This document shows, piece by piece, positions 23,801 through 38,800 of a stretch of 64,000 nucleotides of DNA. How positions within the stretch are numbered: position 1 is the stretch's first letter; every line of letters starts with the position of its first letter. The position numbers were made by a program, and so were the translations under genes. The DNA comes from Eublepharis macularius (Eukaryota; Chordata; Lepidosauria; Squamata; Eublepharidae): assembly GCF_028583425.1 (NCBI RefSeq), contig NC_072800.1, positions 8,135,001 to 8,199,000 of the forward strand. Reading direction: 5' to 3'. The notes beneath the pieces are model-generated. The model had not been told where the DNA came from and searched no databases. It was given only the letters and a program-made list of their open reading frames with translations.

Positions 23801-26800
23801 ACACAATGAAACACCCTCCCTGAAAATACGCCCCCTCCTCGGTAGCATGAGCACTTTGTGGGTGGAGAGGTTTTTCTCTTTGAAAGTAGAAAGCCTGAGG
23901 TTGTTCATGGGCCTGTAGAATTCAAACCCTTTGTCCAATTTGATTAAAATTTGGGAATTCTTTGCCAGACAAGCAGAAGTCCTGCTGAAATTTTGGTGTC
24001 ATTTGGTTGAACCCCCCCCCCCAAGATCCCCATAAGGATTAATGGCAGACCAACAGGATGGGGGGATCTGCAATGGAAGCCTTCCTCATTTTCTGAAAGG
24101 AAACAAGCAACAACAAGGAAGGATGGCAAATGCAGAGTTTTCAGTGGAGAGGAAAAACAATTTTTATTGTCAATCACTGAAAGAGTAGGGAAATGAAATG
24201 AATGTAGACAGGGCTTTGTTTTTTTTTTACATGCTGGTAGACAGCTGGAGCTCCCTTGCTGGCTGATGGCCATTTTAGGAATTAGTAGAAGGAACTTACT
24301 GCAGCTGCACAGAGAAACCCCTACTTTAGGGGGGAGGGGTCTGTAAAATCAACCTTCTTTGTTCAATCTGCTTGAAACTTAGTGTCAGTCTATGGAGAAC
24401 AGGATACGTTGAAGTTGACTCCCACCCCTTGCAACAAGAAATCCAAGCTCTCTTGAGTTAAGGTTCTTTAATGAGATATCATAGCTTCAGCATATATATG
24501 TCCATAGGTTACACAGAGGCAAGTAAAAGCATCTGGCTGTACACGGGTCCTTTGTTGAGAATGACGTATGGAGTGCTTGCTACAAAGTCTCAGTCTCTCT
24601 ACGTGAGCCCCCCACCCTTGGTGCCCAACCAGCTGGGTACAGACAGTGGGAGAGTAGGATGGAACTGTCCCAAGGCTGCTGTGGTGAGCCATCTCAGATA
24701 AGAGCGCAGCCTTCCCAGGAGCTAGACAGCTTATGTGAAAAATACACACACACAGGAGATTGCAATAAGTCAGAAAGACGGAGGGACTGTGGACAACAGA
24801 CCTGACATTTAGGGAGGCTTTAGATTAGAGAGGAGTGTGTTCTGTGCAAATTTTGTGCCATTATCTTTATAAACAGCTGCTCTAGACCCTCATATATATT
24901 CCCCATTGAAAAAAATGGTCCTGAAACTACAGAACCTGAAAAATACAGATTTGAATCCCATCTGGTAATATCCCACCCAGAAATAAGCAATCACGCTAAT
25001 GTCCTGCCCCAAAACCTGGATCTGAGTTTCTCAGTGCACACCCCTAATATTTCCACCAGACACTCTACAACTATCAGCCTTGGATGTTTATAAGCAATCA
25101 GGCTTTTGCATTACTCAGAGTCCATTTGGTCATCCTACGCCACTGTGCCCCCCTCCCCCAAGAATAATTCTCAAGCTTGCTTCCTGCAACTCAGTTTCTC
25201 TTGTTGCATACAAGAGAGAGTGTGGCGATAGAGTAGGAGGAAAGAAGGTGCAGGAAACCAAACAGGCCCCAACAACTTATACTAGACAAAATTGTTCATC
25301 TATATTGGGTATAAAGACGATGGTAACAAACTAGGGGGAGGCAATTATGGAAAAAAACCTGGCTGAACTGAACAAAAAAATGAGCAATTTTGAGCTGATT
25401 GCCAGCCTTGATGAGCAGAGAAACTGGTTCGTCTCATGTTGTATTGGCATCTACGCCCACATTAGGAAGAAAGGCACAAAAGCAAGGATAACCTCTGAGC
25501 CATAGCTAATGTCATTAAGGGACTATAAAGAGATCTGAAGAAGATATGGCACAGTTATCTATGCTTCTTCAGCATCCTCAGTAACGTGAACTGAATATGT
25601 TGAACTCTTGTTGGCTTCCCCACTTAAAGTAGTTTAGTTCAGAAACACCTACACTTCTCTAGAGCTAACATGATTTTTTTAAAGTATCAGACTAAAATTT
25701 TTAAAAACTTAGCCTAGTAATTTTTTGCAGACAATTATGAGATCATGAGGGACGCCCAGCAATAGCACTTTAAACCAGCATGAGTGAGGGAAACATGGAG
25801 AGAGGGCCTTGGTATTACAACGAGGAGGAAGAACAACACCTTCTGGCACACAGATACGGTCTCCTCAGAGGCCAGGCCATGCACTGTGGGTGTGGGGTGG
25901 TGGCTGGTTTGCAAACATATTAAATGCTACCTTTCCCCTTATGAGTTAACAGCAAGCAAAGAACACTGCTGCACAAGTTTCCCTGCATCTTTGTCCCCTA
26001 GATGAGGGAAGCACATGCATCGTTATCCCGTTTTAGGGTTTCGACATGGAAAGTGGGGTGAAAAGGCAACAGAGTGGAAGTCAATTCCTCTGCATGAGTG
26101 TCTGAATGAGCTTAAATAAATGCAATTCTGACAAGACAGAATTGATGGTAACAGTGGCCCAACTAGTAAGTGCAATGTCTGGTTTAAATGCAGAGCTGCC
26201 TTTGAAAACAACTTGGAAATTTCCACTGGAAGAGAATGCAGTTATCTGCTCAGCAAGTGCAAAATGGCAAGAATATCAGGTTTGTGAAAAAATACTAAAA
26301 GTAAAAAAAAAAAGTTGGGGACTGTCCCCTCCCAAACAACAGTAGCAGCTACACATTTGCAGATGTCACAAAAAACATCTTCAGTAGGCATTTTAGGTGG
26401 CTCCTGCACCTGACAACTAAAGGAGACCAGTGGAGGGACAGGAAGATGGGGAGGAGACAACATAGAGGCTGGAGGAGGGCAACAAGGAATAGGACAGAAT
26501 AGGCAGAAGGAAAGGACAGGCAGTTGGGCTAGAGGATGGGGAGAAAAAAAAGACTGGGAAGGTAGAGGCCAGTGGAGACAGGGACAACAGGAGGCACTGC
26601 ATGGAATGGGACTGAGCGACTGGAACAAATGGCCAGAGGGAAAAGGATAACAGGTGGGAGGAGGGGAGATGGAAGGAAGGAACAAGAATCAAATGGAAGA
26701 CTAAATGGATGGTTGAAAGAGGGGATAAGAAAGACAGTAAAAAAGACTAGGAGGGTGGACAGAATGATGTGAGTGGGGGCTGGGAAGGAAGCAGTGTCAC

Positions 26801-29800
26801 AGTGGAGGGAGGAAAGAGGCATGAGCAAGCAGAGACAAAGGAAGAGGTAAGAAGTGAAGAAGTCATTACAGGTATTATTTTAGACCAAGGACCTCCAACA
26901 TTTCCTAGCACCTTGCCAAGTGTTTTTAGAAAGGGGGTGGGATTGGGCAAAGATTTTGCCCAAGAGGACTTCTGATCGGCTGTGCAAAGTTTTAAAAAAT
27001 TGCTTTGACAGCAGCTGCCACCACACCACAAGGATCTTATCTCCAATCATGCAGTGAAGCTGTGTGTGTAAAAAAAAAATGTGTTCAGTTATGTGTCACC
27101 TCAGTCCCTGACATTTTGCGGCTGGCTCTGCCTCTTGTGGTGGCTATTTTGACACTGGCACTGCTTCCAGTGGCATCCATTTTGTGGGTGTGCCCACCAC
27201 CCCGTGTCAGTTTCAGGTGGGTAGCTGTGTTGGTCTGTAGTAGAAAAGCAAGATTGGGGTCCAGTAGCACCTTAAAGACCAACTAGATTTCCAAGGTATG
27301 AGCTTTCGAGAGTCAAAGCTCCTTTTGTCAGATACAAGGAGTGGAAAAAGGGGTCCTTATAATCCAGGCAGAAGGTGGGAGGGGTATTGTAAATTGACGT
27401 GTCAGGAAGCTAGTTACAATACATGTTGTAATTAGCTTGATAGAGCCTGGGTATGAAGTGCAGAGAATTAGCATCTGTAATGCAAGAAAAATCCTATGTC
27501 CCGGTTCAACCTTGGGGGATCTATTGTTCCAAATTTGCAAATAAAATCAGTTTCAGCAATCTCGTGTTGTAGTTTTCCTTTGAAGTTTCTGTGTCAGAAT
27601 TCCAAAGGTGCCTGCAGTTGTATCTAATGATAGACAGCTGGCCCAACTCAGCCCCAGATGTCCTGGAACATGCTTTTGCAGCTGTGACTGGTTGGTTGAA
27701 GCAGTCGGTTGAAATTGAACCCGATGAAGACGGAGGTCCTGTATTTGAGCCACGGGGGATTAGGTTCAGGACTCCGGCTCCTGGCCCTCGATGGGGCACC
27801 GTTAGTGACAGTTCCAGTGGTTAAGAGCCTGGGGGTGATCTTGGATGCCTCCCTGAAAATGGAGGCACAGGTTACAGCAGTTGTCAAGTCCTCGTTTTTC
27901 CATTTGCGGCAGACTAGGCAACTTGTCCCTATCTGTCAACCCGTGACTTAACTACAGTGATCCAAGCAACGGTCATCTCTAGGCTAGATTACTGTAACTC
28001 GCTCTACATGGGGCTGCCCTTGAGCCTGACCCGGAGATTACAGCTGGTACAAAATGCAGCGGTGCGTGTTATTACAAGAGTGCCAAATAAGGTGCATATA
28101 ACACTGTTCTTACGTGAGTTGCACTGGTTGCCAGTGGAGTACCGGATCAGATTCAAGGTTCTGGTATTGACTTATAAGGCCCTGTGAAGTCTGGTATTGA
28201 CCTATAAGGCCCTGTGCGGACTGGGACCAGCGTATCTACGGGACCCTCTCTCCTCATATATTCCCTGGAGGACACTCCAAACAGGGGACAAACAGCTGTT
28301 GGTTGTCCCTGGCCCCAAGGAGGCCTGCCTAGCCTCGACTAGAGCCAGAGCCTTTTTGGTCCTGGCTCCCACCTGGTGGAACGCTCTGTCTGCTGAAATT
28401 AGGGCCCGGCAGAACCTACTATCTTTTCGCCGGGTGTCAGGTCTGCTGCCCAGTCCTTCCATATTGCTTGCTTGCTGTACTTTTCCAGTAATATTTTCTG
28501 TGTGTGTGTTAGCAGGAGCAGCTTGGTTCCTGAGACAACCTTATCTGAGATGGCTCACCACAGCGGCCTTGGGACAGCTCCTTTCACTTTCCCACCTTCT
28601 GGAGCAAGCTGGGTAGACACCGAGGGTAGGGGATGGTTTAGAGGGTTTGATATACTGTAGCAAACCCTTACTACGTCATTCTCAACAAGAGATCTATGTA
28701 CAGCCAGAAGCTTGCTTTAGCCTTTGGATAGCCTATGGACACTTGTACTTTCTGAATATATAATCTCTCAATAAAGAACCTTTGACTCAAGAGATCTTGG
28801 ATTTCTTGCTGCAAGGGGTGGGAGACGAAATCACAGTATCCTGCTTTCCACAGACTGACATATTGTTGAGAATCCTTTTCCCTCATAACCCCACACCCTG
28901 GAGAGATGGCTACCGGATATACTCCGTTGGAACCGTCTGGACTGGGAGAGGTGGTGGAGGGATCTTCTAACCAACCACCTGGGACCTACCACCCGGCACC
29001 ACCTGGAGACAGGTCGTGGGCCGATCTGGGAGCAATTCCCCGAAGTGGAGCTTCCCATCTGACGTGGACTTCCATACCTACACCAAGACAGTGGGCCCCC
29101 CGACCAAGAGAGGAGAAAGAGCGGTGCAGAGGGACTCTGTTTACGTGCTACTCGGCTGGGTTGGGACTCAGCAGCAGCATCGACCCTCACCTCTCTCCTA
29201 TACTAGAGACAGGGAAGGAGTACTGGAGGAGGTTATGCTTGGGAGACGCTGCAAAGTTCCACGGCGGCAATTCCCCCGGCAATGCTCAGCGTGGCTCTGG
29301 ATTACCGCTGGGACGATTCGTCCGGATGCTATGTGGAGGAGCAGGGACTGCTCGAAAGTGAGAGGGGGAGGGAGCCCCCTTCTTACGATGTACAGTGGGT
29401 CTCACCGCAAGAACTCCAACGTTGGGAACATGTGGAGACAGGACTTACAGACACCACTGCTCTGGAAGCGGGTCAACACCCGTCAGAAGACCGTTTGGAT
29501 ATCCTCATGGAACAAGTCCAAGTTATGCGCTACGATCTGTTAGCAGTGTCGGGCCTCACTAAGGGTTGGACGGACAGTGTTTCTGGAATACAGCACCCCT
29601 TAATACCCCTGGAGGCTGGAGGAGCCCGCCAAGACATCCAAGCAGGCCCTTTAATTGCGGGAGAAGCAGTGCAGTCAGTGCCCTGGGATGTACAAATTGG
29701 AGGGGGTCTCATAGAGAGCTCCCTTGAGTCTACATCATCGAGCTCCAGTGACTATCAAGATGCTTCCGGAACTCTTGTAGGAGCAGGCACCCCCCAGGAT

Positions 29801-32800
29801 TCTGGGGTCCCAACCGACCCTGTGGGAACTACACAAGATTCGGGGGCAGGGATGGAGCCTGATTTCTCAACAGAGGACTGGAATTGCGCGTGGATTATGC
29901 AACAAGCTTGGGAGGAGGGACTCCGCCGGGCTGCTATAGCAGCACCTGAGAAACCAAGCGATGGAAGGCAGGTGGGCGCTCCTGATGAGGTGGCTACTAT
30001 GCCGCTCTGGAAGCCCAAGTGGAGGCCATGAGAGGAGAGTTAGCTCAAGCAGCCCAGCTGATGGAGATCATGCTAGCCCAACCTGCGGGACCTCGTCAGC
30101 CGGAACCACCAGCAGTCTTACCGCCACCGCCGCCGCTTGTGCCAGTGGGCACCCAAACAGTGGTGGCCGGCCCGCAGGCCCTGATTGCACCAGCACAGTC
30201 CAGGAGGAGAGTGGAAGGGTCCAGACAGAGACTACCGGCAGCGCCGTCAGTGCCTTATGCTGGCCTGCCAAGGGATCAGCGAGATGGAGCGGCCATGCCT
30301 CCTGTGCCACCACCCGTCTGCCCGGCTCCCCACCTGCACTGTGAATCCAGACTGCACCTTATTGTGCATCTCCAGGACAGGCACTGCGAGATCGCGTGGA
30401 CCCCATACCTCCCCCTCAACCAATGCTGCCCCCTGCTCCAGTTGGAACGCACCCAGATGTAAGAGCCAGGGGGGTGGGATTGCCCATGGGATGAATCAAG
30501 TTGGAAGCTACGTTCGATGGTTAGCCACAAAAGCTGGGGTTTTTCATTGTGCAAGCCCTGCAATTTTTTAATGAGTGGGGGCATCTTTTCCCCTCGGAGC
30601 AAAGCCGCGTCATCCATTTGGGATCCCGACTGGAAGGAGTAGCAGCAGAATGGTATGTAACCCTCCATGACACAGGGGCACCTGAACTTTTGGATTTACA
30701 AGCCTTCATATCGGCATTGAGAGCTCAATATGAGGACCCAATAGAAAGCGAGAGGGCTCGCACTGAACTACGAGCCATTAGGCAAGGCTCAAAACCCATA
30801 AGGGAATATGCGGCTAAATTCCTCCAGTTGGCAACCAAGTGCCCAACCTATCATGAGGAAGTTAAAATTGAACTATTCTGAAATGGATTAAATCTGGAGC
30901 TCCTGGATAGAGCCTTGATGCAAGATGACCCAGCCATGCTCTTAGGATGGATCCAACTAGCATGTGAGGTGGAAAATCGCACCCAAGTAGTCCGCCTAGT
31001 AAAACAACACCAACTCGCCGGCGCGAGGAGAGTGCCGAGTGCCCCGAGAAGAGGCAGAGGAATCCCTGAGGGAATGGGGATAGGCCGAGGAATAAGAGAC
31101 ACCCGCTGGCGGCAAGGGCCAATGTCCTCTTAGAGCCCCTTTGGAACAAGCGGCTCCGCAACCAACGCCTGCCCCTCGAACCACCAAGACTGAGCGTAAG
31201 CCCCTTCCACAATGGGGAAGACAAGACACTGGGTTGGAAGCCGAGGAACTACCAGGCGAGAGTGCTCTTCAACCTCAAGAAGGTGAGATGTCCGTGCAGT
31301 CGGGAAACGAGGAGGATCTGCTGTAAAAAGGCCCCACCGGCAGGTCACAAACCCCCCCTCGCATGGGAGGGAAAAGGGGGCCATACTATTTATGCCAGTT
31401 ACCTTGGTTAATCCCAAGAAAGGAACTCACTTAAGAGTTCAAGCACTAATTGATTCAGAGTGCTCCTGTGACATTATATCTCCTGCATTAGTCCATGGGC
31501 TTGGGATAGAAACTCATGAACTGGAGGACCCGATGGTTTTTGAGCAAATGGATGGGTCCAGCATGAGCCCTGCCCCCTATGAAACGGAACCCATGCCGAC
31601 AGGAATGGGGGATCATCGGGAAGCTCGACCATACATTGTCAGCCATGTAGCCAAATATCCATTAATTCTGGGCAGTCGTTGGCTCTGGAACCACAACCCT
31701 TACATCAAATGGTCGGAAGGGATGATAATCTTCAGCGGGGACCAGTGCAACGAGCATGCGCAGGCCAAAGAGTGAGGAGGGACGGCACCATCTCCCCTCG
31801 AGGTTGTCCTACTGATGGAAGAGGAGTTGGTGGGCATTCCCAGAGAGTATAGAGATCTGGCACAAGCGTTTAGTGAAAGGGAGGCGGATGAACTCCCCCC
31901 CTACCGCAATACAGACTGTGCCATTGAGCTTGTGCCAAGAGAAAAACTGCCCAAAGGCAAATTATATTCGATGAGCCTGGAGGAACGCCAAGATTGAGGA
32001 AGTTCATTGATAAAAATTTGGAGAGAGGCTTCATTCGACTGGCTAGTTCACCGCACGCAGCCCCTGTGCTATTTGTAAAGAAAAAAGACGGAGGTCTGAG
32101 ACTTCAGAGGCATTAATGCAGTGTCCATGTCCAAAGCCTACCCGATCCCACTGATTCGAGATTTGCTTGGTGTAGTCGCGCAAGGCAGTGTTTTCAAAAT
32201 TGGACTTAAAAGATGCCTACTTTCATGTGAGGATACGGGACGGGGACGAAGGGAAAACCGCGTTCAACACGCCATTAGGACAATACGAATATTTCCTTTT
32301 GGTCTCAAAGGGGCTCCGAGTGTATACATGACCCTCATCAATGAAGTGTTACATGAATACCTGTACAAAGGGGTGGCGGTTTACCTAGATGTTTTAATTT
32401 ATACGCAGGATAAAAAATCACACGTGGAATTAGTACGCAAAGTGCTGAAGGCTCTAATCAAAAACAAATTGCCTGTAAAGTTATCTAAGTGTGAGTTCCA
32501 CAAGGAGGAACTGGATTACTTAGGCTATCGTATTTCCAGCCAAGGCCTGAAAATGGATCCAGCTAAGATCCAAGCCATAGAAGGGTGGATGGCCCCCAAA
32601 ACCAGGAAGCAGTTACAATTGTTCCTAGGGTTTGCTAATTTCGACAGGCCATTCATAGAAAACTTTGCACAAATTGCTTTGCCCCTAACGGACCTATTGA
32701 AAACCAAGGGCAAAGGCTTAAACGCTAATCAACCACACTCCAAGTTAAACTGGTCTTTGGACTGTCAGCGAGCGTTTGAGCAACTGAAAGGTAAATTTAC

Positions 32801-35800
32801 GTCAGAGCCGGTGTTATGGCACCCTGGTGAAAATCGTAAATTTGTTGTGCAGGTTGATGCGAGCGACACAGCAATAGGAGGGGTGTTACTACAGTAGGGG
32901 GAGGAGGGAAAACTCTACCCATGTGTCTATCTATCAAAAAAATTTTCAGACACAGAGAAATTGGAGTGTGTGGGAGAAAGAAGCCTTTGCCGTTAAACTT
33001 GCTCTCACTACCTGGAGGCAGTGGCTGGAGGGAGCCTATCATCCATTCGAGGTCTGGACAGATCATAAAAACTTAGAAGCCCTACGACCCCCCGGAGACT
33101 TAATGCCAAGCAACTCCGATGGGCAGAGTTCTTCTCTAAATTTGACTTCACTCTGAATTATCTCCCGGGGAGGGCTAACTTCCTGGCGGACGCCCTTTCG
33201 CACATGCCCCAGCATGACAGTCAAAAAGAAGAAGTCATTGACACAGTGTTTTCGCCCTCCCAATTGGGAGGAGCGGTGACAACACGCAGTAAAGCAGCAA
33301 AAATGCAAAACAACTTGAAACCTGAGCTGACAGAGTGGAAAGGGAGAGTGAAAAGCGAAGTGGAAAAGGAGGGGGAGGAAGCGCCCAAAGCCGAGCTCAC
33401 GCAAACAGAAGCGGGAGAGTGGTGCAGGGGCTCCAAACTCTACATACCAGTTAGCTTAAGAAAAGAAATTCTCCAGCACTGCCATGATTCCAAATTAGCT
33501 GGACACTTTGGCTACCTTAAAACCCTCCATTTAGTCCAACGTCAATTCTGGTGGCCAAACATGAGATGGGACGTCTCTCAATATGTATCCTCCTGCCCCA
33601 TCTGCATAATGGCCAAATCAAGAAGGGGAAAAACCCCTGGACTGCCTCCAGAGCAGGAATGGGATGATTCCCTGCCTGATGTTTTCTGGAAAGCTTGTAA
33701 AACCTTATTTCCTTCTCAGACTAATTCTATTTGGCTGCTGGGATGTAATTTTTCTGATTTTTATTGTTTTTACTGTTTTATAATAATTATTTTAAAATTT
33801 TTGATGCTGCAAACAATATATTATTTTTTAACTTTATAAAAGGATATATCTCCTTAAAATAAAATAAAATCAACCACCACCCTGCACATTACTGACATCA
33901 TATAAACTATATGGTTTTTGCTTTCTAGCAAAAGTATACAAAAATCTTACATTACAGTATCACTGGTCAACTTATATATCAGGAAAATAAATCTGCTTCA
34001 ATCCACTTTTGCCAGATTTCAAAGGTTTGCACATGAAAAAGTAAAAAAATTAGGCACGTTTTGAAGTTTTTATTTCAGTGCTGGACAAATATTGAAGAAT
34101 CTTCAGGATAATTTATAAAAACTTCTATACTCAGTTTTTACCTCTCCCAAAGAGAAATAGTGGCGTGGTATTTGGGAATCAGGATAAACATTCTCTAGGT
34201 ACCAAGAAAAGGGCTTGCATTGTAGTTTCTGTCTTAATCCAGCTCGCGATGATATGTCTCCATAATCTACTTTTGTAACTCCTGTAAAGAATGTTATATA
34301 CACTGTTAGCTACAAACTGTAATGGAGCGCAAACGTAATTTAACATATTAATGCACATAAATTACTCTGCTTGAAAGGGGCCAATATGCGTAACTCTGAG
34401 GATGAGCTCTGAAGTAAAAAGATGCACACTTACACTGGAGATTTTTTACAACCATGGAAAGTCCCATACCTTTAAAAAAAAGCAGTGATGATATCTGTAA
34501 TACTAGTACAGACAGTACAATTTCTTATTTACGTAACAGTTTCCATTAAAACTGTTTTCATGGTTTACAAGTAAGATTAAGTAACAGCAGTTAGAAGCTA
34601 CAGAAACTAGGTTGAAACAGAGCCAGCTCAAAATTGACCACAAAAGTCAGAGATTTAGTACATTTATTTAAAATCTGGTGAGTCCTCATATGATACTAGG
34701 GCTGCGATAATGGCACAGATACTCTGACCCACAAACAGGTGTTGAGAATTCTCACTGCCCTGAATGTCAAGTTATCCTGGACGTTTAAAAACAATCTTTA
34801 CAAGAGATCTTTACTAGCAAAGAAAGATGAACTCTGTTTGATCCACCCAGAAGCAACTGCCATTTTCACTCAGGGAAAAGGGAACAAATCTTGGCACCCA
34901 CTGCTTCCTTTACTAGTCAGTTAGGAGTGTGTGATCTGGCTTTCTGACCTAGCTTTTATAACCGGATTTATGCCAATTTGACTAAATTCAGTTTTGTCAT
35001 TTCAGATGAGAGAATCCTGGATCTGATCTACGAGGCCAGATCTTAAGGACCGAAATAATTTGGGTTAATTCAGCAGATGAAGCTTCAGCCTGGGGGCTGG
35101 CTGCTTCCTGGGCTTCTTGTGTGTGTGGTTTTTTTTCCAAAACAAGAGGGGAGGAGGAAGGGGGAAGCAGCCATGGGGGCGGGCAGTGAGTGGCCAATAG
35201 GGCAGGAACTCTCCAATGGGATTCATGGATGAGGAGAGAGCCTTTTTCAAACTGCCTGCAAGGAGTAAAAAAAGCAGGCTTGGCTCAAAGCAGCCTCCAT
35301 TTTGTGCAGTCTGGTCTTCTGGAGACAGAAGAGAGAGACTGTGCTGCTGATGCTTGTGGCCTGCTCTCTTTGTCTTTGGATTAGCCACTACCACTGGATC
35401 TGCTGCTTGCCATTACTGCTATGCCAGCTTCTATATGGATGCTTGAGTTGCTTGATTCCTGAAGAGGAATTAAACTTCTTGCTAGAGTAGTTAGTTAATA
35501 GCACCTACCTAAATAAGGCATTTAAAAGGGAGAATTTTTCATCTCCAAGACAAGTTAGAGCCAAAACAATCAGCCAGCCTTTAAAGTAGGTACTAGTCAG
35601 AGAGTAGCTTTTAAAAAAATACTAGTTTGGGCTAGGCATTTTGGAGGCTTGGTAAATTTTTGTGGGTTAAGTGTGTTGTGCTAGCAAGTGAGTGTAGTGC
35701 AGTATGGTTAGGTTAAACAGTACTAAGAGGACAGAATGAGTGAGAGGAGTACAGTGGGGCTCTGGGCAAAAACCAGAGGGGTAGAAGGAAAGGGATCTGT

Positions 35801-38800
35801 GGCTCCCCCTTGACCTGTGCAGAGGAAGCCTGCCCTGGAACAGCCACTGCCCACCAGCCCAACCTCTGGCTTGGCAGGTGACGGCAAGAGGGCTCTCAAG
35901 GTTCTCTATGCTGAAGCAGCTGCAGGAGCACAACCCCCAGAGGTGCCTGAGGCAGAAACTGGCACTGGGCAGGGGCCTGCTGTTGAGACCCAGCAGTATA
36001 AGGTGTCCTTTGCAGTGGACTTGGGGGACATGAGTTTTCCAGTCCTCAAGCTCACCTCACAGAAATGGAGGATGCTGGAGGAACTGAGGGGTTAGCCTTC
36101 TCAGTTTCCCCTTAAGTGAACACGTTCTGGTCCTTCATAGCTAGTTATGAAATTCAAATCAGGGAAAATTTAATGACTTTCCAATGTTCAATTGAAATGA
36201 GATCCATTTGACACACAACCTGAAAGAAAAACTATTGGAGGTGATGGAGTCCAAGTAACTCTCCATTAGTAAATTATGCCTAGGTATGTGTAGTATGCCC
36301 TAAAGGTAATCCCCAGCAACTATGCATTCAAAAGATTTGGTCAGACTCACTTGAGAAAGTGCTAGCAATGAGATCCCAAGTGTGTTTAGAGCTCAAAACA
36401 AGCACCAAGCAGCCAAACTTCTGAAGACAAAACATTACTCCATGTCATTACAACACTACATGGCCAATTTTTTGGTTGCTGGCTGTCTTTTCAACTGTTC
36501 CAAATGGAAGGAGAACTGCAAGAATATGTAAGAAAAATACACCTAATTCATAAGTCACACATTCAAATTTTGTCCTTCCAGTAGACAGCAACCTTCCTCC
36601 CACCACACACCCTGGCCACATAAACAAATGTATGGTTGGGGGGAGGGCAATGTTCAGTGTTTCATGTGGAGAAGGACCCCAGATTACTTGCTGACTGCTC
36701 CCGTTAAAAAGATCTCAGGTAGCAGGGAAAACCCTCAGTACAAGCCTTTGGAGCACCACCATCACTGGGTAGACACTGGGTCTGACCCCATGTGCTACTT
36801 TTATGTTGACTTTCATGTTGCTCACCTGGGGAAATAATATAGAAGAAGTTCTTGAACTCATCCATCCAAACCTCTGCAAGCCGCCTATTATTTTTATTGA
36901 TGATCTGACCTGTGCCTCCTGGGAAAGTATAAGGAGTGGCTTTTCGAAAAACATGACCAACGTGTGAACATGTCACAATTTCCAGAGTTCCCCCACACTG
37001 CCAAATCTAAAAGTGTCAGAACAAAGGTTATCATTTACTTAAACAGGATTTGCTCTAAAAGTTTTTCCAGAAGAGTGGGCAAGCCAAAAGGTACAAAAAT
37101 TAAAATAATTTAATTTATAAAAATTAAATGTACATCACACATATGACTTGTGAATACTGCCTCCTCAGCATACCTAAGAACATACTGCAATTGGCTATTG
37201 CCCCCTCCCCTGACAGTACACCTTAAGAAAACATGAACATAAGAAGAGACCTGCTAGATCAGACCAGTAGCCTATGTAGTCTAGCATCCTCTTTTACACA
37301 GTGGCAACCAGTCCTGGACGGCCAACAAACAGGGCAGAGAGGTGTGCTGCCTCTGAACATGGTAGTTCTGCTTCCTCTCAATGGCTGGCAGCCACTGATG
37401 TATCATCCATGAATTTGTCTCCACAAATCCCTTTTTCAAGCCATCTAAGATCAAGGCCTCTGCTACATTCAGTGGTGCTGAATTTCCCAATTAAACTCCT
37501 TGTTTGGTAAAGGAGTGATATCTTTGTGCGGTATATACATCTTGGTAGAACAGCAAGAGACACTATGGATCCCTTTAAGCTGTTTTTAACGGCTTATTTT
37601 TATACTAACTTGTGATTTTATGATGTTTTTACTTGTAAGCTGCCTTGAGCAAGACTCTAGAGAGGAGGAGAGAACATTTCTTAAATGCAAGCATATATAA
37701 GCAAGTGAAGAGATTATGCAGTTACCAGTAGTAACTGAATTGGAGTTTTCAATAAATTTATATGCCATGTATTCATTATAAATACTCAAGGTGGCTTGAG
37801 TATTATTTAATAAAGAAGTTCTATTTGCAATTCAAAAACATTATCATAAGCATGCAGTCCATCACCACTACAGCATAAATGACTCCTAATGAGGCATTAC
37901 GATGAGCTCCCTGATTTCAAACACTGCTCAATCCACTGTACACACTGAGGCTGGGAAGTGACCTTATGTGACCTATAGTTTTTTCCTTTAAGAGGTGTAC
38001 AACACATATTTTGCATGGCCATCAGAAAGTGCTATGAGACTGAAGCCTTTACAAAAAAGGCAGTGAATTTGCTGAAGTATATCATTCACTGTTCATGTGT
38101 TTGAATCTGCCTCTGGCAATATCCTATTATATAAAAGGCAAGCTGTATTGGTGCGCCTCCAAAGGGTGCTGCCATGGCAGGAAGCCAAGGTGAGGTGGCC
38201 CATCCCTCCAGAGGGTGCTCCATTTTCTAGAGCTGTTTTTTTTTTTTAAACGGGCTTGGTTGCTAGTTAACACATATGCCTGCACTGTAGGAATCACTCT
38301 GGCAGCTATTATAAAATAATCAAAAATACATAGAATCAAAAGTTATATGCTTACCCGAAATGAAATCTCTAGATTTTCTCCTCCCCATATATCCATTCCA
38401 GCATCATATGTTCCAATTTCTTGAAAATAGTTCCTGTCTATGGAAAAAAGACCACCTGCCATAGTAGGTGTCCTGAAAGAAGACAAGTAGTTTTAAATTC
38501 AAACCATACGTTTCTTTTATTCTAAAGCTTTCCTACAATGTAGCTACACTAATGTGGTTAAGTCCTCCTGCATTGAAGGTTCATATGATTCTAGTAGGGA
38601 TATGTGATTCGGATATCCGATTCGGGAAAAATACCCAAATTGGACCCAATTTGCAAAGATTCGGGATTTCCGAAATGGCCCCAGCATGCCGGGCCTGTTT
38701 CGGAAACCCTGAACCAAAGATTCCCAAAGCTATTTTTTTTCCAGAATAAAGAGGGGTACAGAAAGAAGAGGGGGGGGGGAATAACAGGGTCAAGGGAACA

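Noticed and set aside
26242-26828. Proline/serine-rich proteins on the minus strand
   Set aside because: Several overlapping frames are open at once because the strand is pyrimidine-rich; low complexity, no start context, no domain.
29282-30031. 249-codon ORF as a host gene
   Set aside because: It lies between the LTR and the gag/protease parts of the Gypsy-like element and has no independent support.
35817-36095. 92-codon ORF in GALNT1 intron C-D
   Set aside because: No recognisable domain and no start context; in an unclassified repeat-like region on the opposite strand to GALNT1.
34921-36100. Complete hAT element
   Set aside because: A plausible left end exists, but no mirrored right end or target duplication could be found, so only a low-confidence note was kept.
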